Origin: Synechococcus sp. CC9311
GTDB lineage: Bacteria > Cyanobacteriota > Cyanobacteriia > PCC-6307 > Cyanobiaceae
Direction: 5' to 3'
DNA: 64,000 bases
Assembly (NCBI RefSeq): GCF_000014585.1
Contig: NC_008319.1
Location: 1,364,001-1,428,000, forward strand
A program made the position numbers and the translations under genes. Below the pieces are notes generated by a model. That model saw only the letters and a list, made by a program, of their open reading frames with translations, was not told where the DNA came from and did no database searches. The stretch's first letter is position 1, and every line of letters begins with the position of its first letter. Below are positions 1 to 9,440 of this stretch, in pieces.

Positions 1-7
1 GGCATAT

Positions 8-445
8 TCAAATCCATGACTCAAGCTGAGTGAAATCAAGAGTGTCTTGTTGAGGCAGCTCTGAGTTGCGACCAAAAAGAAAAATCTTGTCAGAGCTGAG
101 ATTAAACCGTTCCAATTACTGCAGGATCCGAGGCTCGATCCCATCGGCATCACCCGTTGTGGTCGGTTTGAACTGTTGGGCCTCAACGAGCAACAAACAG
201 TCCACTGAAAATGGCAGCTCCTGCTGACCTAAGAGGGAAAGATCTTGCAGCTGCGGAATTTGATCGCACAAACACGTGCGATCAATCCCTGCATTCATAG
301 CCGCCTCTAAGCCTTCATGACTACATCCATCGAGCCGCAAATAGGCACACAAACCATGATGCTTCAGCAGGATTTCGCGGATCCAATTGGTTTTTCCGCA
401 ACCGGCGGGGGGGGGGGGGCCAGCGATTAATCAGGTCTGCTGCAT
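8..445 (-). pseudogene. decayed CobW-like P-loop GTPase gene
   Basis: Reading leftward from ATG 445-443, one frame stays protein-like to a final TGA at 8-10, but it is broken by TGA at 431-433 and TAA at 116-118. The frame contains a Walker A-like segment AGCGKTNWIRE directly after a run of prolines encoded by a 13-base C tract (G at 407-419 on the plus strand), then a region beginning CAYLRLDGC. The order of start, LIAGPP and GCGKT resembles short G3E/CobW-type NTPases of cyanobacteria. The first stop sits where TLLIAGP would be expected, so a single substitution could explain it. Sequencing error at the homopolymer cannot explain both stops. Family assignment is inference; the disrupted frame is seen directly. 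Confidence 0.5.
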
Positions 446-749
446 GGGCCTGAATTTAACGAGAGCATTCTCAGCAAAGGCCAATGCCAACAATGAGAAT
501 GAATCTCGTGATGGGCATCAAATGGCACTTGTGCCTGTAACCAGCATTCAGATCTACAACGTTAAGGCCGCATTGGTACCAGAGGAGGGATGAGAAGACA
601 CGACCAAGCAAATGCCTGCCTCGGACAACGGATTCAAAGGTCAAAAATTCCACGAAGCGGTTTAGCCATGAATTTCAGATATTGATTGAAGATTGGGAAC
701 CTGTAGAGGAATGCTCAATATGCTGAGACTGCGTCTGCGATAACTGGCC
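446..749. other. intergenic stretch without a supported gene
   Basis: This stretch lies between the decayed P-loop gene and the MscS channel gene. Short open frames exist on both strands, but none shows a recognisable domain, a good ribosome-binding site or coding-like composition. It presumably holds the promoter of the MscS gene; no clear -35/-10 pair was recognised. Confidence 0.4.
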
Positions 750-2993
750 TTGAAAAGGAACAATCTGGTGTTGTCTTTTTTAGTTGGTCTTTGCTGCGTC
801 TTGATTGTGTCTGGGCTGCCCTCCTTTGCAGAGCCACCAAGCAGTGACCATCAACCACTGAATCTCAGACATGAAAGTTCTCTGCCAGTGATTCCACTGG
901 AGAATCAACCCTTTTATCCGGAGCTCGTACAAAGAGCCGATCTTTGGCTACACACTCCTTTAGGTCAGGTCGTTGGCGATACGCCAAGAGACACATTGCT
1001 GAACTTCTATGCCGTGATGGCAGATGTTGGGCTTCTCATTGATCAGGTTACAGAAAACCATTTGAATGATCCAGGTCTGTTCTGGACTCGTCAAACACAG
1101 ACCGAGATGGAAGAGGCAGAAGCTTTGTTTGATGCAGCTGTGTCTGCTTTAGATGGATCATCCTTCCCACTAGGTGTGCGCTCCTACCTTAAAGATGAAG
1201 CGGCCATTCAACTAAAACAGGCACTTGATTTCATTTTCCACAACAGCCGCCAAATAATCACCATTCCAGACGCCAGTGGAATGAAGGCACTGAATGAAAA
1301 TCGATCAAAGCAGACACAATCATGGACACTACCTGGCTCATCGATTGAGCTCAGCAGTCAGCTGCCTGAGAATCCAATCAATAGCAATTTTTTCTTCTCG
1401 GCTTCAACAGTTGCCAATGCATCCAACATCTACGAGCAAGTAAAGGATCAATTTGAATATATAGAAGGCCAAAAATTTGCAACAACTACTTTTTACCAGG
1501 ACTTTATCCATACACCCGGACATCTCTTTCCACCGAAGTGGTATTTGAAGTTACCTAGTAGAATTAGAAGTACGATAGAAACAGAAATCCTATTTGGTGA
1601 AACCCTATTTCAAGTTACTTTAGCGGCTATTGCACTTAGCATCTTTGCACTTGTCACCGCAATACTCTTTCATCAATTAATTCAAACCTACAAGAAGAAA
1701 TCAGAGGATCCATCTAGGGCTTGGCTGATGGATTCGCTTGCCTGGAAACGAGCAGCGCTAGTTCTGCCATTGGTTCCCTTAGCAAAATTAACCGAAGTAT
1801 TCATTGATGAATACCTGAACTTCACAGGCTTACCACTGATGATATTCACAATCATGTTTGAAGTTACGTATTTCAGCTTCCTCGTGATTCTAGTATTTCT
1901 CTTTTTTGAAGCGTTCGGACGATCAACATCAGAAACTCTTGTTCGAATGTCTGGGAGTCACGAGGTCTGGGAATTGTCAAGAACCAGCAATCGGATCATG
2001 CCCATTTGTCGCGTTCTTTCCGGTGTTGTCGCAATCGCACTGATTTACCGGATGCTGCTCCAACTCGGACTATCACCAGCCGTTGTTCTTGCCCTATCTA
2101 CAGTCCCTGGTTTAGCAATTGGCCTAGGCGCATCCAAGTTGCTAGGTAATTTATTTGCGGGTCTATCACTACAGACCGATCGGCCCTTACGCGTAGGCGA
2201 ATTCTGCGCACTTGGAGATGACCAGGGTTTCATCACCAAAATTGGTTTGCGTTCTGTCGAGATAGAGACTGCAACGGGAATCATCACCATTCCCAATGCA
2301 GTTGCTGAAGACTGCGTAGTAAACAATCTGTCAAGGCATCAATTCAAGTCCAATACATCGATGATGCAAGGACTGGAATTAAAACTTGATCTTGAAGGTC
2401 AATCACCATTCAGTCCAGATCAGATTTCGGATTTGCTGTTGCTGTCAAGGACCTTTGCCAACAATCGCGTAGACCTCAGTCATCCTTGTCTCACTGTTGA
2501 ACTTCAAGCAGGAGGTGAGCAAATCCTTCGCTGCATCGGGCTCATCAAGGTATCAAACTGGCGAGACTATATCGAGTTAACTGAATCACTCACATTGGCA
2601 CTTAATCAACTCATTGTTCAAGTTGAAAAATCTCATTTTGTGTTATCAGTATCCTACGCCACAACAGATTCAAAGCTATCCACAATCCCGGGAATTCTAC
2701 AAAGCATCATTGACGACGTCCCTGGCTTCGAGCTAAAAGCCTGCCGTTTGATGGATATCTCTGAATTCAGCTACGATTTCATATGCCATACCTTCTCTCA
2801 AGGTCTGACATATACACAGTTCAAAGACTCAATCGATCTGATCAACCGCAAAATACTTAAAGCGATGGCGGATGCAGAGATTGTGATTCCCTTCCCAACA
2901 GCAATTGAACTGGAATCACAACCCGAACGCTTCTCAAAGCAGAATGATCAATATGCTGAAGGTGGAACTAGCACCCAAAAAATCATTGATTAA
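750..2993 (+). CDS. large MscS-family mechanosensitive channel
   Basis: 747-residue protein starting at TTG. It has an N-terminal signal peptide (cleavage near residue 27, after SFA), a periplasmic helical domain to about residue 280, then four hydrophobic segments near 286-310, 333-350, 363-390 and 419-441. The MscS pore helix and beta domain follow at about 445-525: a glycine/alanine-rich stretch PGLAIGLGASKLLGNLFAGL, then DRPLRVGEF and the TATGIITIPNA turn typical of MscS-like channels. The family releases solutes on hypo-osmotic shock from the inner membrane. The long N-terminal domain resembles the larger MscK/YnaI-type members, so a signalling or regulated role is possible. No operon partner is seen. 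Confidence 0.88.
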   Translation: MKRNNLVLSFLVGLCCVLIVSGLPSFAEPPSSDHQPLNLRHESSLPVIPLENQPFYPELVQRADLWLHTPLGQVVGDTPRDTLLNFYAVMADVGLLIDQVTENHLNDPGLFWTRQTQTEMEEAEALFDAAVSALDGSSFPLGVRSYLKDEAAIQLKQALDFIFHNSRQIITIPDASGMKALNENRSKQTQSWTLPGSSIELSSQLPENPINSNFFFSASTVANASNIYEQVKDQFEYIEGQKFATTTFYQDFIHTPGHLFPPKWYLKLPSRIRSTIETEILFGETLFQVTLAAIALSIFALVTAILFHQLIQTYKKKSEDPSRAWLMDSLAWKRAALVLPLVPLAKLTEVFIDEYLNFTGLPLMIFTIMFEVTYFSFLVILVFLFFEAFGRSTSETLVRMSGSHEVWELSRTSNRIMPICRVLSGVVAIALIYRMLLQLGLSPAVVLALSTVPGLAIGLGASKLLGNLFAGLSLQTDRPLRVGEFCALGDDQGFITKIGLRSVEIETATGIITIPNAVAEDCVVNNLSRHQFKSNTSMMQGLELKLDLEGQSPFSPDQISDLLLLSRTFANNRVDLSHPCLTVELQAGGEQILRCIGLIKVSNWRDYIELTESLTLALNQLIVQVEKSHFVLSVSYATTDSKLSTIPGILQSIIDDVPGFELKACRLMDISEFSYDFICHTFSQGLTYTQFKDSIDLINRKILKAMADAEIVIPFPTAIELESQPERFSKQNDQYAEGGTSTQKIID

Positions 2994-3418
2994 TTTTTAA
3001 ACCTTTGATGGGATGAGAGAAAGCACAGCAGTGCATGTGATTTAGACATATAGATGCATTATATTAACAATCCCCTGATGAGCATTATAGGCACAATATC
3101 AAAGCATTCTGGGTTTTCTGGAAATGAGAAGTGATGGCCTCCGGCTTCTATTGGAAAGATCTCTCGCAAAGAATTAGGAATCTGGGTGTGAATCCAGCAT
3201 TGACTCGCTTATGGGACCACGCTATTTACACCAACAATAATCTAGGTTGGAATTCGAATGCGGGTGATTAAGTCACGTCAATCCTGGGTGCTGATGTGAA
3301 TAGGTCCGAAGTATTTTGCAACACGTCACGGGCCAAAAAGCCAAAAAAGAGAAGGAAGGCTACGTCGCAGCGGATCTGACAAAACAGTTGAAAATCAATT
3401 TTTAAATTCAGCACTCAA
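2994..3418. other. intergenic stretch, mostly empty
   Basis: About 425 bases between the MscS gene and the ABC ATPase. Apart from the 45-residue frame listed separately (3134-3271) nothing recognisable is present: no strong hairpin, no repeat and no tRNA. Confidence 0.4.
3134..3271 (+). CDS. possible 45-residue small protein
   Basis: ATG-initiated frame of 45 codons with protein-like composition (aromatic-rich, few rare codons), containing KDLSQRIRNLGVNPALTRLW. No family is recognised and no clear Shine-Dalgarno sequence precedes it. It may be a genuine small gene, a fragment of a lost gene, or chance. Confidence 0.22.
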   Translation: MASGFYWKDLSQRIRNLGVNPALTRLWDHAIYTNNNLGWNSNAGD

Positions 3419-3475
3419 GTGGAAACATCACTAAACCAGATTGCTACAATTGTCATCAGCATAATATCGGAAATC

Positions 3476-4261
3476 ATGAAAGATATATGGTTTGACGCCA
3501 ATCACGTAGAAGCTTGGCTTGGTGGCCGACCAGTTATTCACGATCTTTGCTTACAACTAAGAATTGGAGAATCAACTACGATACTAGGACCTAATGGCGC
3601 AGGCAAAAGCACCATAGCAAACCTCATCAATCGCAACCTTTACCCATTAGTGAGGCCCAATTCTCATCTCAAACTGTTTGGTCAAAGCACGATCAATATT
3701 TGGCAGTTGCGCTCATCACTTGGACTTATAAGCAGTGATTTAGAGACGCGTTTTTCACCACAAATTTGCGCTAAAGAACTTATTTTAAGCGGTTTTTTTG
3801 GATCTACAAGACTGGGGCGAGACCAGATCCCTAATCCACAACAACTAGAAAAGTGTAAATCGCTTCTGCAGCAGTTGGATCTTGTTTCGTTTGCGGAGCA
3901 ACCCTTCGGACAATTATCAGATGGCCAGCGTCGTCGGCTGATGATTGCAAGAGCACTCGTGCACGATCCCAAGGTCTTAGTGCTTGATGAACCCTGTAGA
4001 GCTCTCGATCTCAGGGCATGCCATCAACTCTTAGGAACCATGAGGAAGCTATGCCATCAAGGCACCACTCTCCTTGTGATCACACATCGCATCGACACCA
4101 TCATTCCGGAAATGAGCAGAATTTTGTTCGTTGAAAATGGAAGACTCTGTGCGGACGGAACTCCTAAACAATTACTGCTGGATCATAAGTTGAGCAATCT
4201 GTTCGCCACTCCCTTACATGTCTTTGAACACAAGGGTTACAGACAGGTTCTGCCAGGATAA
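3476..4261 (+). CDS. ABC transporter ATP-binding protein
   Basis: 261 residues from the ATG at 3476; a GTG at 3419 would add 19 residues of no obvious function. It has Walker A GPNGAGKST, a Q-loop region, the signature LSDGQRRRLMIARAL, in which the usual LSGGQ has Asp at the third position, and Walker B VLVLDEP followed by the H-loop VITHR. The layout is that of a stand-alone nucleotide-binding subunit. No permease or binding-protein gene flanks it, so partner and substrate cannot be named. It could be an orphan import subunit or a ModF/YlmA-like non-transport ATPase. Confidence 0.8.
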   Translation: MKDIWFDANHVEAWLGGRPVIHDLCLQLRIGESTTILGPNGAGKSTIANLINRNLYPLVRPNSHLKLFGQSTINIWQLRSSLGLISSDLETRFSPQICAKELILSGFFGSTRLGRDQIPNPQQLEKCKSLLQQLDLVSFAEQPFGQLSDGQRRRLMIARALVHDPKVLVLDEPCRALDLRACHQLLGTMRKLCHQGTTLLVITHRIDTIIPEMSRILFVENGRLCADGTPKQLLLDHKLSNLFATPLHVFEHKGYRQVLPG

Positions 4262-4589
4262 AAATCAATGCTTGCTCGATTTCAACACCATACTGTTGTT
4301 CTCAAAACGCTATGAACGCAACGACCCTCTAGGCAGAGCCGTTGCCATTGATTATCTCCAGCCATAAAGCAATAAGCCTATTGCAATCCCACCTTGACTC
4401 ATAAAAGCATCAGATGATTAAGCCATCAATTAATACCCTTTCCAGAAATGACCCCATCAAATGTACATTTGTTACCTCAAGGGTGGAGCATTGTTGCATT
4501 TTGGAAACTTTACGATGAGATTTGTGTTTAGATTTAATGATTCCTTAAATCCACATTCTTCTCACATCATGTTCGCTCATAGTGAAGAC

Positions 4590-5123
4590 ATGTCATTGAT
4601 GGGTGAAATGGAGAAAGACAGTTCAGCCAATCAAGAGGAGTTACCGTTCAAGGAGCCTAATGCAGTCTCGCCGATCGAGCTGAATTCAGCGGAAGGAGAA
4701 CAAGCTCAATCGCTTCCGGAGACAGTTATAGATGTTGCTCCAGAAGCTGGTCAACTTGGTGCTGTTTCATCCCAGGACCTGGACAGCAAAGAGATTGCAC
4801 CAAACGCTTCTCAGCTTTTTGAGTATCTCCAACAAGGGATGGAGACGTTACGAGGGCTTAATCTAGAAGGTTTTAAGCAGATCTATCCAGTGTTTCTCTC
4901 CATTTTTGGAGCATTCCTGCTTGGTTTAGCACTTTTAATGACGTTCAATCTGCTGCAATCAATGAATCAGCTACCTCTTTTTGGTGGTGTACTTCAAGGT
5001 GTTGCAGAACTTGTTGGGATTGTTGCGTTGGTTCGATTTGTGACAGTCAATCTATTGAAGCAACAAAAGAGAGCTGAATTATTGACGCGTATTGCACTTT
5101 TAAAAAAGAAACTTCTTGGTTGA
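4590..5123 (+). CDS. CAAD/CURT1-domain membrane protein
   Basis: About 177 residues from the ATG at 4590; in-frame ATGs at 4461, 4569 and 4599 are alternatives. An acidic, disordered N-terminal region of about 75 residues is followed by an amphipathic helix (QLFEYLQQGMETLRGL) and two closely spaced transmembrane helices with a short loop, then a basic C-terminal helix rich in Lys/Arg. This is the layout of the CAAD domain shared by some cyanobacterial aminoacyl-tRNA synthetases and CURT1 thylakoid-curvature proteins. A free-standing member most likely acts in thylakoid membrane shape or anchoring. It is convergent with the following gene. Confidence 0.72.
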   Translation: MSLMGEMEKDSSANQEELPFKEPNAVSPIELNSAEGEQAQSLPETVIDVAPEAGQLGAVSSQDLDSKEIAPNASQLFEYLQQGMETLRGLNLEGFKQIYPVFLSIFGAFLLGLALLMTFNLLQSMNQLPLFGGVLQGVAELVGIVALVRFVTVNLLKQQKRAELLTRIALLKKKLLG

Positions 5124-5140
5124 ACGTCTTAATAATGGAA

Positions 5141-5710
5141 TCAAGCCAAAGAACAGGTGTGAATGGTGATGAATGCAGCAATATCTGCCGGGCCGCTGAT
5201 CGTTAGCGGATGAGTAACTGCGCTGATCCGCTCAAACAACAGTGGACCTTCTGGAAGCGGAAGTCGCTGAGCAAGCTCCTGCCTTCGCTCAAGAGTGTCT
5301 TTGCAATACAGCAAGCTCAGGTGCGGATCAAGTCGGTAGCCGAACTCAGACGCTGAGCGCTGACGCAACTGGCTGAACCAGGGAAGTAGTTCCGTCCTGG
5401 CGCTCGCGTTGAAGCGCAGAACAAGACTCTGCGTGTAAATCCGAGTGGCTTCAATGGTGCTAGGCCAAAGCTGAACAGGCTTACGGCAATCGGCGAGCTG
5501 CTGGAGGCGATCGACAACTTGCTTTTGGCTGGTGTCATGTTCGCCATCGAGAGGCTCGCTGTAGAGCGTGATATGCGGAGGCAATGTGCAAGCCCCAACC
5601 GCCTGACAGGCCAGCGCCGAAAGCTGATCCAATGCCGCCTGATCCTCCCGGCCGGGAAGCAGCCAATACGACACGGCTTGTGCAGACGTTATCAATCCTG
5701 GTGGGAGCAA
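5141..5710 (-). CDS. 2H phosphoesterase (cyclic phosphodiesterase / RNA 2',3'-cyclic type)
   Basis: 189 residues with the two H-x-T/S motifs that define 2H phosphoesterases: H46-I-T-L within PPHITLYS, and H130-L-S-L within DPHLSLLY, about 84 residues apart as expected for the two-lobed fold. The family hydrolyses 2',3'-cyclic or 2'-5' phosphodiester bonds of RNA-derived nucleotides. The protein is cytosolic with no signal peptide. The gene ends 17 bases from the convergent CAAD gene. The substrate cannot be told from sequence. Confidence 0.72.
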   Translation of the reverse strand: MLPPGLITSAQAVSYWLLPGREDQAALDQLSALACQAVGACTLPPHITLYSEPLDGEHDTSQKQVVDRLQQLADCRKPVQLWPSTIEATRIYTQSLVLRFNASARTELLPWFSQLRQRSASEFGYRLDPHLSLLYCKDTLERRQELAQRLPLPEGPLLFERISAVTHPLTISGPADIAAFITIHTCSLA

Positions 5711-6360
5711 CAGATGTGGGCAGTGGTGTTCTGTTGACCTAAGAACAATCCCTTAAGTAGGGACCAGCTGGCAAGGGTCAAACGGATCGCAGCTTGGATC
5801 CCAGTTTCAATCATCGTCAAATCGCTCCGATTGCTGTTTCAACCAATCGAGTAGGTGCTGATTGGGAATTCCGATCGTGTGCCTATGCCACCAGGCAGAT
5901 GCAGAAGATTGAAAGAAGATAAATTGCAGAGCTACAAATCAACAACACTCTCTGGATCTTGACAACTAGCAAAGTCACCCATCATCTACAACGAAACAAA
6001 GTGATCTCATAATTCAAATCCCTCAACCAAACCAACACCAGTCGCACGTGTTTAGAGATCTACACCTCCAAAAATTTGCCAAATCAGAAAGAGAAAGAAT
6101 TGCGCAAAAAGGATCGAAATAGCACTTGAATCAAAAGATCATTATCAGAAAAGAATAAGTCTGTGATGAGTTATTTGAATGAATGAGCGAGCAGAAATAA
6201 ACGCATAACGGCGAGGAGTTAAGAGAATCCGAGACAGATCATTTCAAACGAATCAAAAAAAAGAAAGGTGGGCTGATGCCATCAATGCTGAACAAAAGAA
6301 AGCTATATCAGCATCCACCACGAAACCGTCATTAAAACGTGAGAACTGGCTCATAAGTTC
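5711..6360. other. 650-base AT-rich intergenic region
   Basis: This region lies between the start of the 2H phosphoesterase gene and the start of the multicopper oxidase gene, so it should contain divergent promoters. It is AT-rich with scattered A-tracts. No open frame with recognisable content, no strong hairpin, and no copy of the Fur/Zur-type operator found elsewhere in the window was seen. Confidence 0.4.
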
Positions 6361-7965
6361 GTGCTTCGTCGTTCCTTTTTGCAATTGGGCATGCTGAGCG
6401 CTCTTGTGGGCAGCGTCAGCCTGGAAGCATTCAGGACAACCAGAGCCAAAGTTCGCTCGGCATGGGAGCGTTTCATCAGCCAGCCGACGTTCCAGCGGCC
6501 CCGCAATCCAGAGACTGTTGTCCTTGAAATAGCAACGGCGCCCATTACTGTTTTGGGGAAATCCGTTGTTCGCGGCTGCATTCGTCAGCTGGATGGCAAG
6601 CGGGGATACACCACCTCACAAGACAAAGGCGTCAATCTCGAACTGATCAACCAATTACCGGTACCCACAACGGTGCATTGGCATGGGTTGATTCTTCCTA
6701 ATTCCATGGATGGAGTGCCGTTTGTCACGCAGCCTCCAATTCCGCCTGGACAACGCCAACGAATTCACTACCCGCTAGTGCAAAACGGCACCTTCTGGAT
6801 GCACTCGCACTATGGCCTTCAGACCCAAAACTACGTGGCTGAGCCTTTTGTGATCCTCAATGAGGAGCAAGAACGTTGGGCTGATCGAACGATCACCGTG
6901 ATGCTGCGTGATTTCAGTTACACGCCCGCTAACCAAATCCTCAACAACGTCGTTGCTGGCGAGCGCGGTGGCGGGACTGCCATGGCAAAAAACTTGGCAG
7001 ATTTCGCTTGGCATCAGCCGCGAATGCTGCTCACCCAGCATTGGGATCAAGCAAATCAACGCTTCTGTTGGAAACGTGAGCAAGGGGTCTTGATGATGGC
7101 CCCGGATGTTGTTTATGACGCGCTGCTGGCGAATGAACGCAGCCTCGATGCTCCAGAAATCATTGATGTGGAGCCTGGTGAAACCGTGGCGATCCGTTGG
7201 ATTGCAGGTAGTGCCTTCATGAGCTTTTTCCTCGACCTTGGTGATCTCGAAGGCGAGCTACTGCGCACCGATGCCAATCCCGTGGAGCCGATCAACGGCT
7301 CGGTGTTTCAACTCGCTACGGCTCAGCGTTTGACGCTACGCGTCAAGGTGCCGGATGCACCTGGAGTTTTTCCATTACTGGCCTTAGGTGAACGCAGCAA
7401 TCTGCGCTGCGGCGTTGTGCTGCGTAGCAACCCGAAGCTCAGCGCGCCCGAGTTGGAACCGCAAACGGATCAGTGGACCGGTCGCCTCGATTTCAACCAG
7501 GACAAGCAGCTAAGGGCACAAAAACCTCTGACTGATCGTGCTGCTGACAACACGATCCCCATTGCTCTGACAGGACCTGCTCCCAAATACACCTGGGGGC
7601 TAAACCATCGTTTTTACCCCTACCGCGATCCTTACTGGGTTGAAGAAGGCCAAAGGGTGGAAATGGTGTTTTCCAATCCCACCCCGATGGGGCATCCCAT
7701 GCATCTGCATGGCCACGAATTCCAAATTGTTGAAATTGATGGCGAGCCCTTGGCCGGAGCCATGCGCGACACCGTTTATGTGCCCAAAGGGGGGACTTGC
7801 CGCATTGCCTTCGATGCCAATAATCCAGGTATTTGGGCCTTCCACTGCCACATCAGCTATCACCACGTGCGCGGCATGTTCAACGTGGTGGCATATCGCT
7901 CCGCTGATTTGAGCTGGTGGAATACAACTGGCTTCAGCCACGAACACCTGCGTTTTGAAACTTAA
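6361..7965 (+). CDS. multicopper oxidase, Tat-exported
   Basis: 534 residues from GTG. The N-terminus LRRSFLQLG is a twin-arginine export signal, so the folded copper enzyme is likely sent to the periplasm. All four copper-binding motifs are present in order: HWHG (about 106), HSH (about 148), HPMHLHGHEF (about 444) and HCHISYHHVRGM (about 495), which supply the T1 and the T2/T3 trinuclear copper ligands. Length and spacing fit three-cupredoxin laccase/CueO-type oxidases. These enzymes couple oxidation of Cu(I), Fe(II), Mn(II) or phenols to oxygen reduction. No Met-rich insert like that of CueO is apparent, so the physiological substrate is open. The gene appears monocistronic. Confidence 0.9.
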   Translation: MLRRSFLQLGMLSALVGSVSLEAFRTTRAKVRSAWERFISQPTFQRPRNPETVVLEIATAPITVLGKSVVRGCIRQLDGKRGYTTSQDKGVNLELINQLPVPTTVHWHGLILPNSMDGVPFVTQPPIPPGQRQRIHYPLVQNGTFWMHSHYGLQTQNYVAEPFVILNEEQERWADRTITVMLRDFSYTPANQILNNVVAGERGGGTAMAKNLADFAWHQPRMLLTQHWDQANQRFCWKREQGVLMMAPDVVYDALLANERSLDAPEIIDVEPGETVAIRWIAGSAFMSFFLDLGDLEGELLRTDANPVEPINGSVFQLATAQRLTLRVKVPDAPGVFPLLALGERSNLRCGVVLRSNPKLSAPELEPQTDQWTGRLDFNQDKQLRAQKPLTDRAADNTIPIALTGPAPKYTWGLNHRFYPYRDPYWVEEGQRVEMVFSNPTPMGHPMHLHGHEFQIVEIDGEPLAGAMRDTVYVPKGGTCRIAFDANNPGIWAFHCHISYHHVRGMFNVVAYRSADLSWWNTTGFSHEHLRFET

Positions 7966-8156
7966 GCGATCAGCTCTTTAGCAATTCAACTGAGTGAATC
8001 GCCAATTCACAGCCTCAATCAATTGGAGTTGTTGGTATCGTTTTGCTGGGATAATACCATCGATTTAGGACGATCAACACTAGCAAAAGTGAGGCTAGGG
8101 ATCAATCCATTCAAAAGATAGCAAGCAACTTGAAATCAATGCAGCGGCTTAATCCA

Positions 8157-8837
8157 TTAGCGCACTAAAAAATAATTGATGATGGCATTTGCGCGCTCTT
8201 CTCCGCAAAGCATTTTAACCATTGCAATTGCGTATTCAATTGCTGTTCCTGGCGTTTGCGAAAGCACGATTTGTTGCTCTTCATCGCTGATTACCCTGAA
8301 CGTTGCATCAAACCGATCTCCGAGAATGCTTGTGAAATGGTCAGCAGGCCAACTTTGTTCTGGAGTCTTAATTGCTAAGGGATTGCCAGTAACTATTTTC
8401 ATCTCATCTAAAACACCTGCTGGCTTGAGTACCAGTGCAGGTGACAAGCAAATCGCCCCTATGATGCCTTTGTTTTTATGTTGCAGACGTAGCCTTTCGC
8501 GCAGCAGCGTTGATGCTGCAAGGTTCATTGCACCTGGAATACCACCTGCCATTGCAATTAAATCCCATTGCTGATGAACAACATTCACGAGAGGCTCATC
8601 CACAACAAGGCGGCTGCCCTTCATCAGTGTAACTGTCTCTTCATTATTAACACTAGCAATCACAACATCAATATCAGCACGTCGAAGCACATCTATCATT
8701 GCTATCACTTCGAGATCCTCGTTGCCATTGGCGACAGGAATCAATGCTCTGTATCTGCCCTGGAAAGCTTGTTTTTTCATACTTTTTGATGGTTTAAACA
8801 TTCCCATAAAACATGACTGGACATTGGACAATGTCAA
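8157..8837 (-). CDS. DJ-1/PfpI (YajL-like) family protein
   Basis: 226 residues if started at the leftmost codon. The conserved domain begins at about residue 29, so ATG residue 11, 13 or 20 may be the true start. The nucleophile elbow GAICLSPA places Cys130, and GNEDLE supplies the partner Glu40; both are hallmarks of the DJ-1/ThiJ/YajL group rather than PfpI proteases. Members are linked to oxidative and electrophile stress, with reported chaperone, glyoxalase or deglycase activities. The gene lies 68 bases downstream of a 32-residue micro-ORF on the same strand, itself below a perfect Fur/Zur-type palindrome at 9089-9105, so metal control is possible. Confidence 0.82.
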   Translation of the reverse strand: MTLSNVQSCFMGMFKPSKSMKKQAFQGRYRALIPVANGNEDLEVIAMIDVLRRADIDVVIASVNNEETVTLMKGSRLVVDEPLVNVVHQQWDLIAMAGGIPGAMNLAASTLLRERLRLQHKNKGIIGAICLSPALVLKPAGVLDEMKIVTGNPLAIKTPEQSWPADHFTSILGDRFDATFRVISDEEQQIVLSQTPGTAIEYAIAMVKMLCGEERANAIINYFLVR

Positions 8838-8905
8838 AAAAAATTGTTAGATCAGCCCAGCTTCTACACGCTAATTGATCGTTTCACGTCATGCCATTAT
8901 TAGTC

Positions 8906-9004
8906 CTAGAAGTTGGAAAAGCTGATCTGAAAGCCGATTGCACCGAGGCCTGCAAAGAACCAAGCGAAGAATTCTCGCCTGTTCAGCAGAGCCATAGACG
9001 TCAT
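8906..9004 (-). CDS. possible 32-residue hydrophobic micro-protein
   Basis: ATG-to-TAG frame of 32 codons encoding a short N-terminal stretch with NRRE, then one hydrophobic segment rich in Phe, Gly and Ala, ending FSNF. The size and single membrane-spanning stretch resemble photosynthetic micro-subunits, but no family is recognised. No strong ribosome-binding site is visible. It lies between the Fur/Zur-type palindrome and the DJ-1 gene, all in the same direction, so it could be the first gene of a small regulated unit. Confidence 0.3.
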   Translation of the reverse strand: MTSMALLNRREFFAWFFAGLGAIGFQISFSNF

Positions 9005-9087
9005 CGAAAATCATTAAGGAAACGATTTTCATTTCACCTGTGATTGCGATGCAACACCTCGGCCAAAATCAGTGCGTCTCCATAACG

Positions 9088-9106
9088 GGAAATGATCATC
9101 ATTTCA
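9088..9106. promoter_or_regulatory. Fur/Zur-type operator (palindrome)
   Basis: GAAATGATCATCATTTC at 9089-9105 is a perfect 8-1-8 palindrome that shares the core AATGA-NN-ATCRTT with three other sites in the window. Leftward it faces the micro-ORF at 9004 and the DJ-1 gene. Rightward there is only a decayed DUF4336 fragment. Which Fur-family protein binds is not determinable from sequence. Confidence 0.55.
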
Positions 9107-9267
9107 GTTCGAAGGAGTTTTTAGGATCGCCACCAGCTCCTTGTTGTTGAAGGTCTCTAGCGGTAGTGGTAGTGGTAGTGCCTGAATATCCCCAATCAGG
9201 AGACTTTCAGGGGTGGCATCAGCTCAACATCAAACTTCACTTGCAGGATAGTTCTGCAATCACGAAC

Positions 9268-9440
9268 CAATGTACTTATCCCAAAAGGCAATTCAGAGAG
9301 GATCAAGGTTGTCAAATGAATGCCATGAATCTGAGCGTATAAGCGAGATCAATGCTGGCCTTGGTGGTCGCTGCAGGAAATATTGAAATTGCAATTTCAC
9401 GGGAGAACTTATCCGCAAGCAGTCCCTAGATCTTGGTTCA
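9268..9440 (+). pseudogene. decayed fragment of the DUF4336 gene's 5' region
   Basis: Positions 9301-9336 match 44123-44158 at 32 of 36 bases without gaps, 9354-9374 match 44219-44239 at 20 of 21, and weaker similarity extends both ways (from about 9268, and in AGAACT-ATCC further right). The spacing between the two blocks is about 44 bases shorter than in the intact gene. The copy has stops in frame and is clearly not functional. Confidence 0.6.

Noticed and set aside
471-653. 60-codon minus-strand frame before the MscS gene
   Set aside because: No domain, no continuation of the neighbouring pseudogene frame, and no ribosome-binding site.
9006-9030. Inverted repeat GAAAATC / GATTTTC as an intrinsic terminator
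   Set aside because: The 11-base loop, weak AT stem and lack of a T tract make termination unlikely; it was left as an unexplained dyad.
9160-9182. GGTAGT short tandem repeat
   Set aside because: Only three units in decayed intergenic DNA; too short to claim a function.
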